A stretch of DNA of 64,000 nucleotides from Paraburkholderia sp. IMGN_8 (GTDB taxonomy: Bacteria; Pseudomonadota; Gammaproteobacteria; Burkholderiales; Burkholderiaceae), in assembly GCF_038050405.1 (NCBI RefSeq), contig NZ_CP150901.1, positions 868,001 to 932,000 of the forward strand. Direction: 5' to 3'. This document shows positions 17,495 through 26,581 of the stretch, piece by piece. The notes under the pieces were generated by a model, which saw nothing but the letters and a program-made list of their open reading frames with translations, had not been told where the DNA came from and made no database searches. The first letter of the stretch is position 1. Every line of letters starts with the position of its first letter. The translations under genes and the position numbers were made by a program.

Positions 17495-18298
17495 ATGTCA
17501 AGATTTTCTGCAAACATATCGACTATGTTCCAGGATCTGCCGATCCTAGACCGGATTGAGGCCGCTGCGAAGGCCGGTTTCCAGGCAGTTGAGCTGTGGT
17601 TTCCGTATGAGATAGATGCTGCTGAATTCAAGCGGAGCCTTGATCAGCATAACGTTGTATGCGTAAGCATTAATTCCCCTGCTGGCAATCCTGCAAACGG
17701 CGACTGGGGCCTTGCTGTGGAGCCGCTGCGTCGCGCTGAGTTCGAGCAAAGCGTTCAGCAGGCAATGGCTTATGCGAAGGCCATCGACTGCCCTAAGGTG
17801 CACGTGATGTCTGGAATCGTTCCTGAAGGGCATTCCCGCATTGAGGCGTGGGACACGTACAGGCAGAACATCGCTGTGGCGTGTCAGATTGCGCGGGACT
17901 ATGGACGTGTAGTGCTGGTTGAGCCGCTGAACAGTGTTGACCGTCCGGCATATCTGCTCCACAGACAACGGCAAGCGATCGAACTCATCAAGTCACTGAA
18001 CGAACCCGACAATCTGGCCATCATGGTGGACATTTACCATGTCCAGCGCGAACAGGGGAATATCGTTGAATGTCTCCTCGAGACACTTCCGTACGCGGGA
18101 CATATCCAGATTGCGGACGTTCCCGGCCGCCATGAGCCTGGAACTGGCGAGATCAACTTTCCTTTTGTTTTCCGGGAGTTGCAGCGCGCCGGATACGATG
18201 GTTGGATTGGTTGCGAATACTTCCCGGCCAAAACCACGTTGGATGGTTTGGGCTGGATCGAGCCTATATCTCGTCTTCAGCTATCGATGTCGAGTTGA
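17495..18298 (+). CDS. otnI: 2-oxo-tetronate isomerase (OtnI / hydroxypyruvate isomerase family)
   Basis: A 267-residue TIM-barrel isomerase. It has MSRFSANISTMFQDLP at the N-terminus, LWFPYE near residue 42, VHVMSGIVP near 110, the catalytic-type glutamate in VVLVEPLN near 142, MVDIYHVQREQGN near 175, and IGCEYFPAKTT near 240. It interconverts 2-oxo- and 3-oxo-tetronate, linking DenD to OtnK. The start at 17495 matches the family N-terminus; the upstream in-frame codons to 17408 do not. It appears to replace the broken copy at 16991, to which it is only moderately similar. Confidence 0.88.
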   Translation: MSRFSANISTMFQDLPILDRIEAAAKAGFQAVELWFPYEIDAAEFKRSLDQHNVVCVSINSPAGNPANGDWGLAVEPLRRAEFEQSVQQAMAYAKAIDCPKVHVMSGIVPEGHSRIEAWDTYRQNIAVACQIARDYGRVVLVEPLNSVDRPAYLLHRQRQAIELIKSLNEPDNLAIMVDIYHVQREQGNIVECLLETLPYAGHIQIADVPGRHEPGTGEINFPFVFRELQRAGYDGWIGCEYFPAKTTLDGLGWIEPISRLQLSMSS

Positions 18299-18345
18299 CG
18301 GGTTAAGCATTGCGCTTGCGGTGATGACGTCGATGAAGTGGATAT

Positions 18346-18525
18346 GGCTCTGTCACGTTGGCGAGGTGGTCGCGTAAGATTGCGCGATGAAGAAAACAAG
18401 ATCGCTTTATCACGGTCATCGCTTTCCCGCCGCAGTCTTCAGCTGCGCCGTGCGCTGGTATTTCAGGTTCCAGCTCAGCCTTCGTGACATCGAAGAGTTA
18501 CTGTTCGAGCGCGGTGTGATTCAAC
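18346..18525 (+). mobile_element. IS6-family fragment
   Basis: GGCTCTGT at 18346-18353 matches the outer end of IS6-family inverted repeats. From 18387 the frame MKKTRSLYHGHRFPAAVFSC and WYFRFQLSLRDIEELLFERG is the N-terminus of an IS6 transposase. Homology ends near 18520, before any catalytic residue, so it is inactive. The following 200 bp (18526-18729) have no recognisable content. Confidence 0.72.
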
Positions 18526-18729
18526 TGGTTGCGGGTTTCGATCAAAATCATGGTGGCGCTTCTTACGGATTACGAAGGATGCGCAGAATGGAGTGCTGGA
18601 AAGCGTGCGATGCGCAGGCATGTTCTGTTATGCGAAGTTGTATCGATGACGCGGACGAGCGACATCGCGGCGCGCGGCGCCGGTGATGAAGAACAGGTCC
18701 CGGGCGGGTGATCAGCTACGGCAGTAGTG

Positions 18730-19493
18730 ATTGGGTAGCCCCACTGCCTTCCGGCAGCGGGGCTCCCGAAGAACTGTACGTGCAAGTTTCCCTGCATACA
18801 GCTCGAGCACAGCATTAAGCGCCGTACTGACGCCGGTCTTGCCATTACAGAGCAAGCCCTTCGCAAACGTCACATCGTTAATTCACCTCATTGCTGAGGC
18901 GAAGGGCGCTGAACCGTAGTCGGACCGGTCACTCACAAGCAGCCCTTCGTTGAATCTCAAATGCAGGCCTGCGACAACTGCACCACGCGGAAGTCTGCAC
19001 CTTTTCAGGTCGGGGCAAATCTCGAACCCCTATATGACCAATTACAGGTCATCGTTCGCTTTCTCCGCGTTCTCATACCTGCTCCCCCGAAACAGCTTCC
19101 CTTGCGGGTTACCTGCCTTGTTTCGATGCATTGAAACCTCAGGCGGAGAATCAGGCTTGCCACGTTCCCAATCCTGCCGACACAACCACGTTTGGTTGTG
19201 CCTGTCCGGTTAGCGTCTGTCTCTCCCCCGGTAGCGCTGACGACGACGGGCTCCCACTACGGAAAGGAGCCGCCCGCTACGTACCATTTTGGTTAGAGCC
19301 ACCAGCAGCTCGGGCTCTTCGATCATTACGAGGGTTACACGACAATTCACTTACGTTACGCATACGGAACTTGCCTAGCCCCTACACCGCACGGCTGCTG
19401 GCAGTGTCGGTTCTTGCCTGTCGCCAGGCAGACCGTCTACTGAAGGGTTCATTGTCCCCGGAGCTTTGAACCCGACCGTTACCAGTCGCGCAC
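18730..19493 (-). mobile_element. Group II intron without reverse-transcriptase ORF
   Basis: On the minus strand the element opens with GTGCGCGACTGGTAAC (5' end at 19493), fitting the GUGYG consensus. Near its other end is a 34-nt domain V hairpin (18804 to 18771): GAGCTGTATGCA, then a GAAA-containing loop, then TTGCACGTACAGTTC. A domain VI-like hairpin (AGCCCCGCTGCC / GGCAGTGGGGCT) follows, and the intron ends near 18730 at CTACCCAAT. The span is about 764 nt. No reverse-transcriptase motifs lie inside, so the domain IV ORF has been lost and mobility would need a protein from elsewhere. It is inserted between the IS6 fragment and the citryl-CoA lyase module. Confidence 0.82.
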
Positions 19494-19837
19494 GTCCGGC
19501 TAGGCAACTGCTGGTCGTACATCGACCGGACCGTAGCCCATTCCCGTCTCCACCCGGTATGGATCAGTTCGTCGCTCTCGTAATTTCAGCAAGTGCTGCC
19601 AAGGCTCGCTCGAAAGTCATTGTGACCGGAGCCGATAGCAGATCGACGTCATGGATTGCCAGCGGCAAGCGGGGCAGGCTGGACCTTCAGCCGATCGGCC
19701 TGCCACTTGTGGCCTTGTCGCGTCAGTTTGGAGAGAGAGGCGCCGGCTGGCTATTGGACTGGCAAATTCTCAACGACGTCCCTCCTGATCTCGGCGCCAC
19801 GGTGAACTAGAAGAGCACTTACCTTGCACGTCAGAAA
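19494..19837. other. Unassigned region, one open frame without known domain
   Basis: An open plus frame reaches 19810 and includes RLDLQPIGLPLVALSRQFGE and LLDWQILNDVPPDLGA. No family was recognised, and part of its upstream end is inside the intron, so this may be a decayed gene or a chance frame. Confidence 0.25.
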
Positions 19838-19943
19838 AATGCGCTAGGCGAAAATATATTCGCTAGGGGAAACTACCTATTGGTACACGGGCAGGCCCAT
19901 CTGTAAAGTTTCGTCTAGCGCATTAATATGCGTTGGCCGAAAT
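19838..19943. promoter_or_regulatory. Inverted-repeat operator cluster upstream of citryl-CoA lyase gene
   Basis: AATGCGCTAGGCGAAA (19838-19853) recurs inverted as TTTCGTCTAGCGCATT (19909-19924), 15 of 16 matching. Within the left copy is a near palindrome CTAGGCGAA-N6-TTCGCTAG (19844-19866). A further GGCCGAAA is at 19935-19942. The GCGAAAA core also appears in front of the IclR gene at 24716, so this is a likely IclR control region allowing looping over ~85 bp. Confidence 0.6.
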
Positions 19944-19991
19944 TTCAGTTTTACCTAACCACCACCATCCATTGCATCTTCAAAGGTCGCC

Positions 19992-20768
19992 ATGCAAATC
20001 GGGAAACCCAGCCAGCTGCGCACGTCGATTTCGACGGCGACGCCTGACAGCATCACCGTCCGCAACCGGGATCTCTGCAGGGAGTTAATCGGACAGGTGA
20101 ACCTGACCGAATTCTTTTGCCTGCTCCTGACGGGCCATCCGCCCACGGAAGTCCAGCGTCTGTTCCTCGACGCGTCCCTCGTGGCGATCGCGGAACACGG
20201 GCTGGTGCCGTCGATACAAGCCGCCCGCATGACGTTCGCGGCAGCGCCGGAAGCCTTGCAGGGCGCAGTGGCGGCGGGCCTCCTGGGATGTGGGTCCGTC
20301 GTCCTCGGCAGTTCCGAAGAGGCAGGCAGGCTCTTCGCCGGCCTGCTGGCGAAAACGCCGGAGGAGGGAACGCTCGAACAGGTGGTCGAGCGCGAAGTCT
20401 CCGCGCTACGAGTGCGGCGCGCGCCGCTGCCCGGCTTCGGGCATCCGTTGCACCAGCAGGAAGATCCGCGTGCCACGCGCCTGCTAGCCTTGGCGGACGA
20501 GCACGGCACCGCGGGAACGAACGTACGGGTGCTGCGCGCCATTGCCGCCGTGGTGCCAAAAATCTACGGCCGTGCGTTGCCGGTCAACGTATCCGGCGCG
20601 ATTCCCGCCGTCCTGCTGGATGTGGGTTTTCCTCTCAAGGCGTTGAAGGGGGTGCCGCTCGTGGCGAGGAGCGTGAGCCTCGTCGCCCACCTGCTGGAGG
20701 AGAGCGTGGAGCCGATCGGTTTCGCGTTGGCCCATGCCGGCGAAAGCGCGATCGAGTATGTCGGGTGA
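19992..20768 (+). CDS. Citryl-CoA lyase (citrate synthase superfamily)
   Basis: A 258-residue short citrate-synthase-fold protein, much smaller than the ~430-residue synthase. The N-terminus TSISTATPDSITVRNRDLC, the block APEALQGAVAAGLLGCGSVV and PLPGFGHPLHQQEDPRATR (holding the equivalent of the second active-site His) are those of proteins annotated as citryl-CoA lyase. These cleave citryl-CoA or an analogue to acetyl-CoA plus a 2-oxoacid. A CoA transferase gene follows directly and could make its substrate. The His normally in the synthase GxxHGxA block is not obvious. The real acyl group is unknown. Confidence 0.83.
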   Translation: MQIGKPSQLRTSISTATPDSITVRNRDLCRELIGQVNLTEFFCLLLTGHPPTEVQRLFLDASLVAIAEHGLVPSIQAARMTFAAAPEALQGAVAAGLLGCGSVVLGSSEEAGRLFAGLLAKTPEEGTLEQVVEREVSALRVRRAPLPGFGHPLHQQEDPRATRLLALADEHGTAGTNVRVLRAIAAVVPKIYGRALPVNVSGAIPAVLLDVGFPLKALKGVPLVARSVSLVAHLLEESVEPIGFALAHAGESAIEYVG

Positions 20769-20853
20769 ACAGGCGTTGTATGCGACTCATCCTCCCGGCC
20801 GACAGGCACTCCCGGAACACAACGCGGCGCTTGCCGCACATGGAGTAATCGAA

Positions 20854-21987
20854 GTGATCAAGGTATTGCAGAACATACGCGTCATCGAACAGGGAACGTT
20901 CATTACCGGACCGGCCACGGGGATGCTGCTTGGCGACCTCGGTGCAGACGTCATCAAGGTGGAGCAGCCCGGCACCGGCGATCCTTTCAGGGCCTTTCGC
21001 GGCGGCCTGTACAGCCCGCACTTCCAGACTTACAACCGCAACAAGCGCAGCATCACGCTCAACACGAAAGACGCCGGCGACCTCGCCGCTTTCGACGAGC
21101 TCATCCGCACGGCAGACGTGTATATCCAGAACTTTCGCCCAGGCGCGGCGGCGCGTCTCAACGTCGACGAAGCGCGTCTTCGTGCGATCAATCCCCGCCT
21201 GATTTACTGCTCGATCAGCGGCTTTGGTCAGTCGGGACCGTCCGTGGGGCGCCCGGCATACGATACCGTCGCGCAGGCCGCGAGCGGATTCCTCGGTCTG
21301 CTGATCAATCCGGAGAATCCGCGCGTGGTCGGACCGGCGATCGCCGATTCGATCACGGGCTTCTACGCCGCCTATGGCATTCTTGGGGCACTGCAGGAGC
21401 GCGCGCGTACCGGTACGGGGTTGAGCGTGGAAGTGTCGATGCTCGAGGCCATGACGCACTTCAACATGGACGCGTTCACTCACTACTATTCGGCCAGCGA
21501 GGTCATGGGACCCTACAGCCGGCCGATGGTCTCGCAGTCCTATGTGATGAAATGCCGGGACGGCAAGTGGCTCGCGCTGCATATGTCGTCCCCGGAGAAA
21601 TTCTGGCAGGGACTCGCTGCGGTGATCGGCAGACCCGGCTTGCTCGAGGATCCGCGCTTTTCGACCCGCGAGGGCCGTATCGACAACCAGGATGCCATGA
21701 TCGAGGTCCTCGCCGGGGTCTTCGTCGAGCGCGATCGCGACGAGTGGTGCGGCCTGCTGCTTGCGCAGGATGTGCCGCATGCGCCGATGTACGACGCCAG
21801 CGAAGCGCTGGAAGACCCGCAGGCGAAGCACCTGGAACTGCTGGTGTCCGCGCGCCACGCTACGATGGGCGAATACAAGACCGTGCGCAGCCCGGTGAGC
21901 TACAACGGCGAGCGCTCGCTCGCAATCGTCCCGCCGCCGGTGCTCGGCGAACACAACGAAGAAATCCTCGGGCCTCTGCGCACGTGA
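20854..21987 (+). CDS. CaiB/BaiF family (class III) CoA-transferase
   Basis: A 377-residue class III CoA transferase. It begins VIKVLQNIRVIEQGTFITGP, followed by MLLGDLGADVIKVEQPGTGD (with the conserved LGADVIKVE), NRNKRSITLN and SGFGQSGP. The catalytic aspartate is expected in the PAYDTVAQAASG block near residue 145. The GTG at 20854 is chosen for its family-like N-terminus and GGAG 9 bases upstream; an ATG at 20758 would overlap the previous gene. Together with the lyase upstream it probably activates a C4-C6 di- or tricarboxylate by CoA transfer. Confidence 0.87.
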   Translation: MIKVLQNIRVIEQGTFITGPATGMLLGDLGADVIKVEQPGTGDPFRAFRGGLYSPHFQTYNRNKRSITLNTKDAGDLAAFDELIRTADVYIQNFRPGAAARLNVDEARLRAINPRLIYCSISGFGQSGPSVGRPAYDTVAQAASGFLGLLINPENPRVVGPAIADSITGFYAAYGILGALQERARTGTGLSVEVSMLEAMTHFNMDAFTHYYSASEVMGPYSRPMVSQSYVMKCRDGKWLALHMSSPEKFWQGLAAVIGRPGLLEDPRFSTREGRIDNQDAMIEVLAGVFVERDRDEWCGLLLAQDVPHAPMYDASEALEDPQAKHLELLVSARHATMGEYKTVRSPVSYNGERSLAIVPPPVLGEHNEEILGPLRT

Positions 21988-22066
21988 GACATCCCCGCGC
22001 GCGCCGCGGATGGGGCGGGATCGAGTGACCCAGCGGCGCGGCACGGACAACAATCAGGAAACTGTC

Positions 22067-23413
22067 ATGGCGTTGAGTGTGGAAAAAGCAGGCATTGACG
22101 AACTTTCGCAGGACCTCGAGAAAACAACTTACGGCAAGGTGTTCTGGCGCTGCGTGCCGCTGTTCTTTCTTTGCTACATGGTGTCGTACCTTGACCGCGT
22201 CAACATCGGCTTCGCGAAGCTGCAGATGCTAGGCGACCTGCAGCTCAGCGACAACGTCTACGCGCTGGGGGCGAGCATGCTGTTCTGGGGCTATGTCCTG
22301 TTCGAGATGCCAAGCAACATCGTCTTGCATAAGGTGGGGGCGCGCCGCTGGATTGCCCGCATCATGGTGACGTGGGGCCTCGTCTCGATCTTGCTGATGT
22401 ATATCGGGCCGCTGGGGCGGTTCTTCCATACCGGCTCGGCGACCATGTTCTACATGCTGCGCTTCCTGTTGGGTGTCTGTGAAGCGGGCTTCTTTCCCGG
22501 CGTCGTTCTATATCTGAATAGCTGGTTCCCGTCGCACAAGCAAAACCGCGTAATGGCCGGCTTCATGGTGGCGCTGCCGCTGAGCTTGTGCATCGGCGGC
22601 CCGGTTTCGGGCTGGGTGCTGCAGAACATGCACAACACGCTCGGCTATCACGGCTGGCAGTGGATGCTGATCGTGGAAGGCTTGCCCGCCATCATTCTCG
22701 GCGTGCTGGTCTTGCTGACGCTGACGGAAACCATCGACGACGCGCATTGGCTTACATCCGAGGAAAAGTCGCTTTTGAAGCGCAACCTTTCCACGGAGAA
22801 CGTGACGAAGACCCATGACTTTCGCGCCGCATTGAAAAGCCGGGGCGTGTGGATCCTGTGCGGCATTCTGCTCACCATGAACACCGGTTTCTATGGCCTG
22901 TCGTTCTGGCTGCCGTCCATTATCAGCGCCGCGGGGCTCAAGGATGCCTTTCATATCGGCTTGCTCGCGGCCGTGCCGTATGTCGCCGCCAGCATCCTGA
23001 TGGTCGCGAATGCGATGCATTCGAACCGCACGGGAGAACGGCGCCTGCATGCCGCCATCCCCGCATTGCTGGCCGGTATCGCTTTGCTTCTCAGCGCGAC
23101 GTTCACGCACCAACTGTCGGTGTCGATCCTGCTCATTTCGATCGCCGCGTCCGGGATCATAGTGATCATGCCGATCTTCTGGACCTTCGCCGGCCGCCTG
23201 CTGTCGGGCGCTGCCGCGGCTGCGGGACTCGCGATGATCAACTCCATCGGCAGCTTGTCCGGCATCACCGGCGCGATGATCACCAACATGGCGAAGAACG
23301 TGACCGGCGACGTCAACAGCGGTACCTACGTGCTGGGAGGATGCCTGCTGGCGTGCTGCTGCCTGATTCTTTCGATTCCACCCGCAATGGTTTCTACCAC
23401 GCGACCGGATTGA
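22067..23413 (+). CDS. MFS transporter, ACS family
   Basis: A 448-residue, 12-helix carrier with WRCVPLFFLCYMVSYLDRVN and FEMPSNIVLHKVGARRWIAR, the ACS pattern. ATG 22067 has CAGGAAA upstream. It lies after the CoA transferase with an 80-bp gap and before a porin. It probably imports the organic acid used by the two enzymes. The ligand is inferred from context only. Confidence 0.87.
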   Translation: MALSVEKAGIDELSQDLEKTTYGKVFWRCVPLFFLCYMVSYLDRVNIGFAKLQMLGDLQLSDNVYALGASMLFWGYVLFEMPSNIVLHKVGARRWIARIMVTWGLVSILLMYIGPLGRFFHTGSATMFYMLRFLLGVCEAGFFPGVVLYLNSWFPSHKQNRVMAGFMVALPLSLCIGGPVSGWVLQNMHNTLGYHGWQWMLIVEGLPAIILGVLVLLTLTETIDDAHWLTSEEKSLLKRNLSTENVTKTHDFRAALKSRGVWILCGILLTMNTGFYGLSFWLPSIISAAGLKDAFHIGLLAAVPYVAASILMVANAMHSNRTGERRLHAAIPALLAGIALLLSATFTHQLSVSILLISIAASGIIVIMPIFWTFAGRLLSGAAAAAGLAMINSIGSLSGITGAMITNMAKNVTGDVNSGTYVLGGCLLACCCLILSIPPAMVSTTRPD

Positions 23414-23524
23414 GCGAGGTTCCCGGCACCCCGCTGGGGACCGCGAAAGGGAACCGGAAACCATCGTCAGTTATTTAGTAATCCTTTCAATAGACCATAT
23501 TTTTCCTTTAAAAGAAGAAGTTCC

Positions 23525-24625
23525 ATGAGACAGGTAATGAAGAGTGCCATCAAGGCGGCGTTGCTGTCGTCGACTACCCTCGCATGTTCGCTGTATGGCA
23601 TGGGGACCGCATATGCGCAAAGCAACGTGACGCTGTATGGATTGATCGACGAAAGCCTCAACTACGTCAGCAACGAAGGCGGTCATAGCGCCGTCATGCA
23701 GACGTCCGGCAACGTACAGGGCAGTCGCTGGGGCATCAAGGGCACGGAAGACCTGGGTGGAGGCTACCAGGCCATCTTCACGTTGGAAAACGGCTTCGCG
23801 CTGAACACCGGGGCGCTCGGCCAAGGCGGCCTCGAGTTCGGACGCCAGGCCTTCGTCGGACTCGCGACCCCCGCTGGCACGATCACATTGGGACGGCAAT
23901 ACGACTTCCTGCTCTATCTGTACTCGATGACCAACCTGTACGGCGCCGGTACGTACGGTTTCCATCTGGGAGACTACGACCGCCTCGGCGGAGAACGACT
24001 CAACAACGTCATTGCCTACCAAAGCACCACGTTCTACGGATTGAAGGTCGGCGTGCTGTATGCGCCGGGCGGCCAGCCGGGTCATCTGGCGGCCGGCAGC
24101 GCGCAGAGTTACGGCATCTCGTACAGCCGCGGCAACCTGAATCTCGCCGCCGCGTACACCAGCGTGAACAATACGACCATCACCCCGGCCACGACGATCG
24201 GCGTACCCGACCTGTTCGGCACGCCGCAAAGCGGGACGATTGTCCTCGACCGGATTTCGACCGTCGCGGCGGGAGGCAGCTATCGGTTCGGGCCCGCGCT
24301 GCTGCATGGCGTGTATTCGCTCACCGACATGAAGAGCGGCAGTTCGACCGCCGTGCTGAGTACGTGGGAGGGCGGTATAACCTATTGGCTGACGCCCGCG
24401 GTATCGGTGCTGGGCGGCTACGCGTACTCGAAGCTGAATGAAGCCCGCTGGGGTCAGTACATGCTCTCGGCCAACTATTTCCTCTCGAAGCAAACTGACC
24501 TCTATGCCTTGCTCAACTACGAGCATGTGCATGGCGACAACGTCAGAGCCACGCTGTTCACGGCAACGCCTTCGAACGGTGGCAACCAGACCATCGTCAG
24601 CCTAGGCATCCGGCATCGCTTCTGA
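23525..24625 (+). CDS. Outer-membrane porin, Gram-negative (Burkholderia OpcP/Omp38 type)
   Basis: A 366-residue precursor with a Sec signal peptide ending ...GTAYAQS near residue 32, then the usual mature start SNVTLYGLIDESLNYVSN. The loop-strand repeats SRWGIKGTEDLGGGYQAIFT and LENGFALNTG follow, with RQAFVGLATPAGTITLGRQY, and a C-terminal aromatic residue (IVSLGIRHRF) for barrel assembly. It would let small anions cross the outer membrane. Its place between the ACS carrier and the IclR regulator suggests a dedicated uptake porin. AGAAGAAG precedes the ATG. Confidence 0.93.
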   Translation: MRQVMKSAIKAALLSSTTLACSLYGMGTAYAQSNVTLYGLIDESLNYVSNEGGHSAVMQTSGNVQGSRWGIKGTEDLGGGYQAIFTLENGFALNTGALGQGGLEFGRQAFVGLATPAGTITLGRQYDFLLYLYSMTNLYGAGTYGFHLGDYDRLGGERLNNVIAYQSTTFYGLKVGVLYAPGGQPGHLAAGSAQSYGISYSRGNLNLAAAYTSVNNTTITPATTIGVPDLFGTPQSGTIVLDRISTVAAGGSYRFGPALLHGVYSLTDMKSGSSTAVLSTWEGGITYWLTPAVSVLGGYAYSKLNEARWGQYMLSANYFLSKQTDLYALLNYEHVHGDNVRATLFTATPSNGGNQTIVSLGIRHRF

Positions 24626-24657
24626 CGCATCGCTGCCAGGGTTTTCTTGCGAAATGT

Positions 24658-24674
24658 TTTTCGTCCTGCGAAAA
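24658..24674. promoter_or_regulatory. Candidate IclR autoregulatory operator
   Basis: TTTTCG-TCCTG-CGAAAA is a perfect 6+5+6 palindrome 42 bp before the IclR start. A partial copy, TTTTCTTGCGAAA, is at 24642-24654. The CGAAAA core matches the repeats in front of the citryl-CoA lyase gene. Confidence 0.6.
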
Positions 24675-24715
24675 TCAGTATAGTTAGCCCTGTTGATGAC
24701 CGTCTACCTTCTTTC

Positions 24716-25537
24716 ATGACCCAAACGCCTTCTGACCGCATTGATGAGACTCACCGGGACTTCGTGGCCGCGCTTGCGCGCGGCCTCTCGGTGATCCAGG
24801 CCTTTAGCGAAAATCAGCCGGAAATGACGTTGAGCGAGGTCGCACAGGCTGCGCAAATGAACGTTGCCACGGCCCGGCGTGCGCTGCTCACTCTGCACTC
24901 GCTGGGCTACGTCGGTATGCAGGGCAAGCGTTTCCTGTTGCTGCCAAAAGTGTTGTCGCTCGGGGTGGCATATCTGCGCTCGATGAATTTTAAGGACCTT
25001 GTCAATCCCTACCTGCAGGAAGTCGCGGACGAATATCGTGATTCCGTGTCCTTTGCGATCCTCGATGGCGACGACGTCGTCTATCTCGCCCATGTACCCA
25101 GCAAGCGCAGCATCACGCGACGGGCGTCCGTGGGATATCGGCTGCCCGCCTTCTGCACGTCGCTCGGGAGGATCTTGCTGGCGAACCAGCCACTCGACGA
25201 ACAACAGGGCCTGCTGAGCCGCGCCCCATTTCCGCAATACACGCCGAAGACCCTGGTCGAGCGTGACGACCTCGCCCGGGAATTCGCGAAGGCGCTGACC
25301 GACGGCTTCGCCACCCAGCAGGACGAGATCGAAATGGGCGTGGTGTCGATCGCGGTGCCGGTCTGCGATCCGCACGGCCAGGTGATCGCGGCGATCAACT
25401 GCTCGTCCGAGACGGACCGCACGACGACGGATGATCTGATCGCCACGCGTCTGCCCATGTTGCGGGAAGCGCGGGCGCACATCGAATGGGCGATCCGCCG
25501 GGCGCCCGCGCTGGTGCATTCGATCCGCTCGTCCTAG
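24716..25537 (+). CDS. IclR-family regulator, PcaR/PobR-like
   Basis: A 273-residue IclR regulator. It has the helix-turn-helix [20 protein letters not shown], then [20 protein letters not shown], and an effector domain with [40 protein letters not shown] and [13 protein letters not shown]. The PcaR/PobR subgroup usually senses carboxylic acids and activates catabolic genes. It closes the citryl-CoA lyase module. Its own upstream palindrome and the one at 19838-19943 share a core, supporting control of the whole module. Confidence 0.9.
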   Translation: MTQTPSDRIDETHRDFVAALARGLSVIQAFSENQPEMTLSEVAQAAQMNVATARRALLTLHSLGYVGMQGKRFLLLPKVLSLGVAYLRSMNFKDLVNPYLQEVADEYRDSVSFAILDGDDVVYLAHVPSKRSITRRASVGYRLPAFCTSLGRILLANQPLDEQQGLLSRAPFPQYTPKTLVERDDLAREFAKALTDGFATQQDEIEMGVVSIAVPVCDPHGQVIAAINCSSETDRTTTDDLIATRLPMLREARAHIEWAIRRAPALVHSIRSS

Positions 25538-25593
25538 CGCACGGCCCGAACCTGTCGACAAACGGTGCCTACCCTATGCGGGAGCTTTTTCAC

Positions 25594-25616
25594 GCAAACT
25601 CGCGTGCTAAGTTTGC
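25594..25616. promoter_or_regulatory. Inverted repeat between IclR gene and leuD
   Basis: GCAAACT-N9-AGTTTGC is a perfect 7-bp-arm inverted repeat 125 bp before the leuD start. It is without a T tract, so it may be an operator. Confidence 0.3.
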
Positions 25617-25740
25617 TAACAGCCTTGAGCGTTTGCCGACGTCGCGCCCCGTGCACCAGCGAGGCCCGCGAAAAAGATTGGCAGTAAGTCTGATGATAGA
25701 ACGGTTGGAAATCGAAGCGTCTCGGCCAGAACGTGAGAAT

Positions 25741-26388
25741 ATGGAAGAATTCATTGTACATACGGGCCTGGTGGCTCCTCTCGACCGCGAGAACGTGGAC
25801 ACGGACGCGATCATTCCGAAGCAGTTCATGAAATCCATTAGGCGATCTGGCTTCGGTCCGCACGCTTTCGACCCGTGGCGTTATCTCGACCATGGTGAGC
25901 CGGGGATGGACAATTCAACGCGTCCATTGAATCGCGAATTCATCCTAAACCAGCCGCGTTATCAGGGAGCGTCAATCCTGTTGACGCGGCGCAACTTCGG
26001 TTGCGGAAGCTCCCGTGAGCACGCGCCGTGGGCGTTACAAGAATTCGGATTCCGTGCATTGGTCGGGCCGAGCTTCGCAGAAATCTTCTACAACAACTGC
26101 TTTAAAAACGGCTTATTGCCGATCGTACTGCCAGAGGTACAGATAGCGCGCCTGTTCGAACACACGCACTCAATCAGCGGGTTTCAGCTGACTATCAATC
26201 TGGAACAGCAGACCTTACGAACGTCCAACGAAGAGGAGTATCCGTTCGAAGTCGAAGCCTTCAGGAAATATTGCCTACTCAACGGCTACGACGACATCGC
26301 GCTAACTTTGCGTCATGCCAATCTGATCCGAAGCTATGAGAACAAACGGCTCGAGAGCCAAGCATGGCTCGCCAAATTTCTGACCTAG
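25741..26388 (+). CDS. leuD: 3-isopropylmalate dehydratase small subunit (LeuD), orphan
   Basis: A 215-residue aconitase-family small (swivel) subunit: [20 protein letters not shown], then [20 protein letters not shown], the conserved substrate-binding block, and [20 protein letters not shown]. Together with LeuC it interconverts 2- and 3-isopropylmalate. No leuC is present nearby, and leuC, leuB and leuD are normally together, so this is either a spare copy or a subunit for a different partner. ATG 25741 gives the family N-terminus; the ribosome site is weak. It borders a Tn7-like transposon. Confidence 0.9.
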   Translation: MEEFIVHTGLVAPLDRENVDTDAIIPKQFMKSIRRSGFGPHAFDPWRYLDHGEPGMDNSTRPLNREFILNQPRYQGASILLTRRNFGCGSSREHAPWALQEFGFRALVGPSFAEIFYNNCFKNGLLPIVLPEVQIARLFEHTHSISGFQLTINLEQQTLRTSNEEEYPFEVEAFRKYCLLNGYDDIALTLRHANLIRSYENKRLESQAWLAKFLT

Positions 26389-26581
26389 CATCCTAGTGCT
26401 AGACCCACGATAGGCGATGTGACGATAGATATCCCGTTTTAAGCGTGTCGGAGAGTCCTGCATAGTCATGACTCGATGTCGCGACCTCGTGAGCAAAGAG
26501 GCGGCATTGGCCGTTCGATAGAAAGAGGAACATGGAAAGGGGGGTGAGCTATTCCGCCGAAATGCGTCAGACATCGTAGAT

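Noticed and set aside
19131..19469. 112-codon plus frame inside the intron region
   Set aside because: It falls within the group II intron structure on the opposite strand, and its composition shows no protein family.
20635..22053. Long minus-strand frame (472 codons) opposite the CaiB gene
   Set aside because: It mirrors the CoA-transferase codons; no ribosome site and no recognisable motif.
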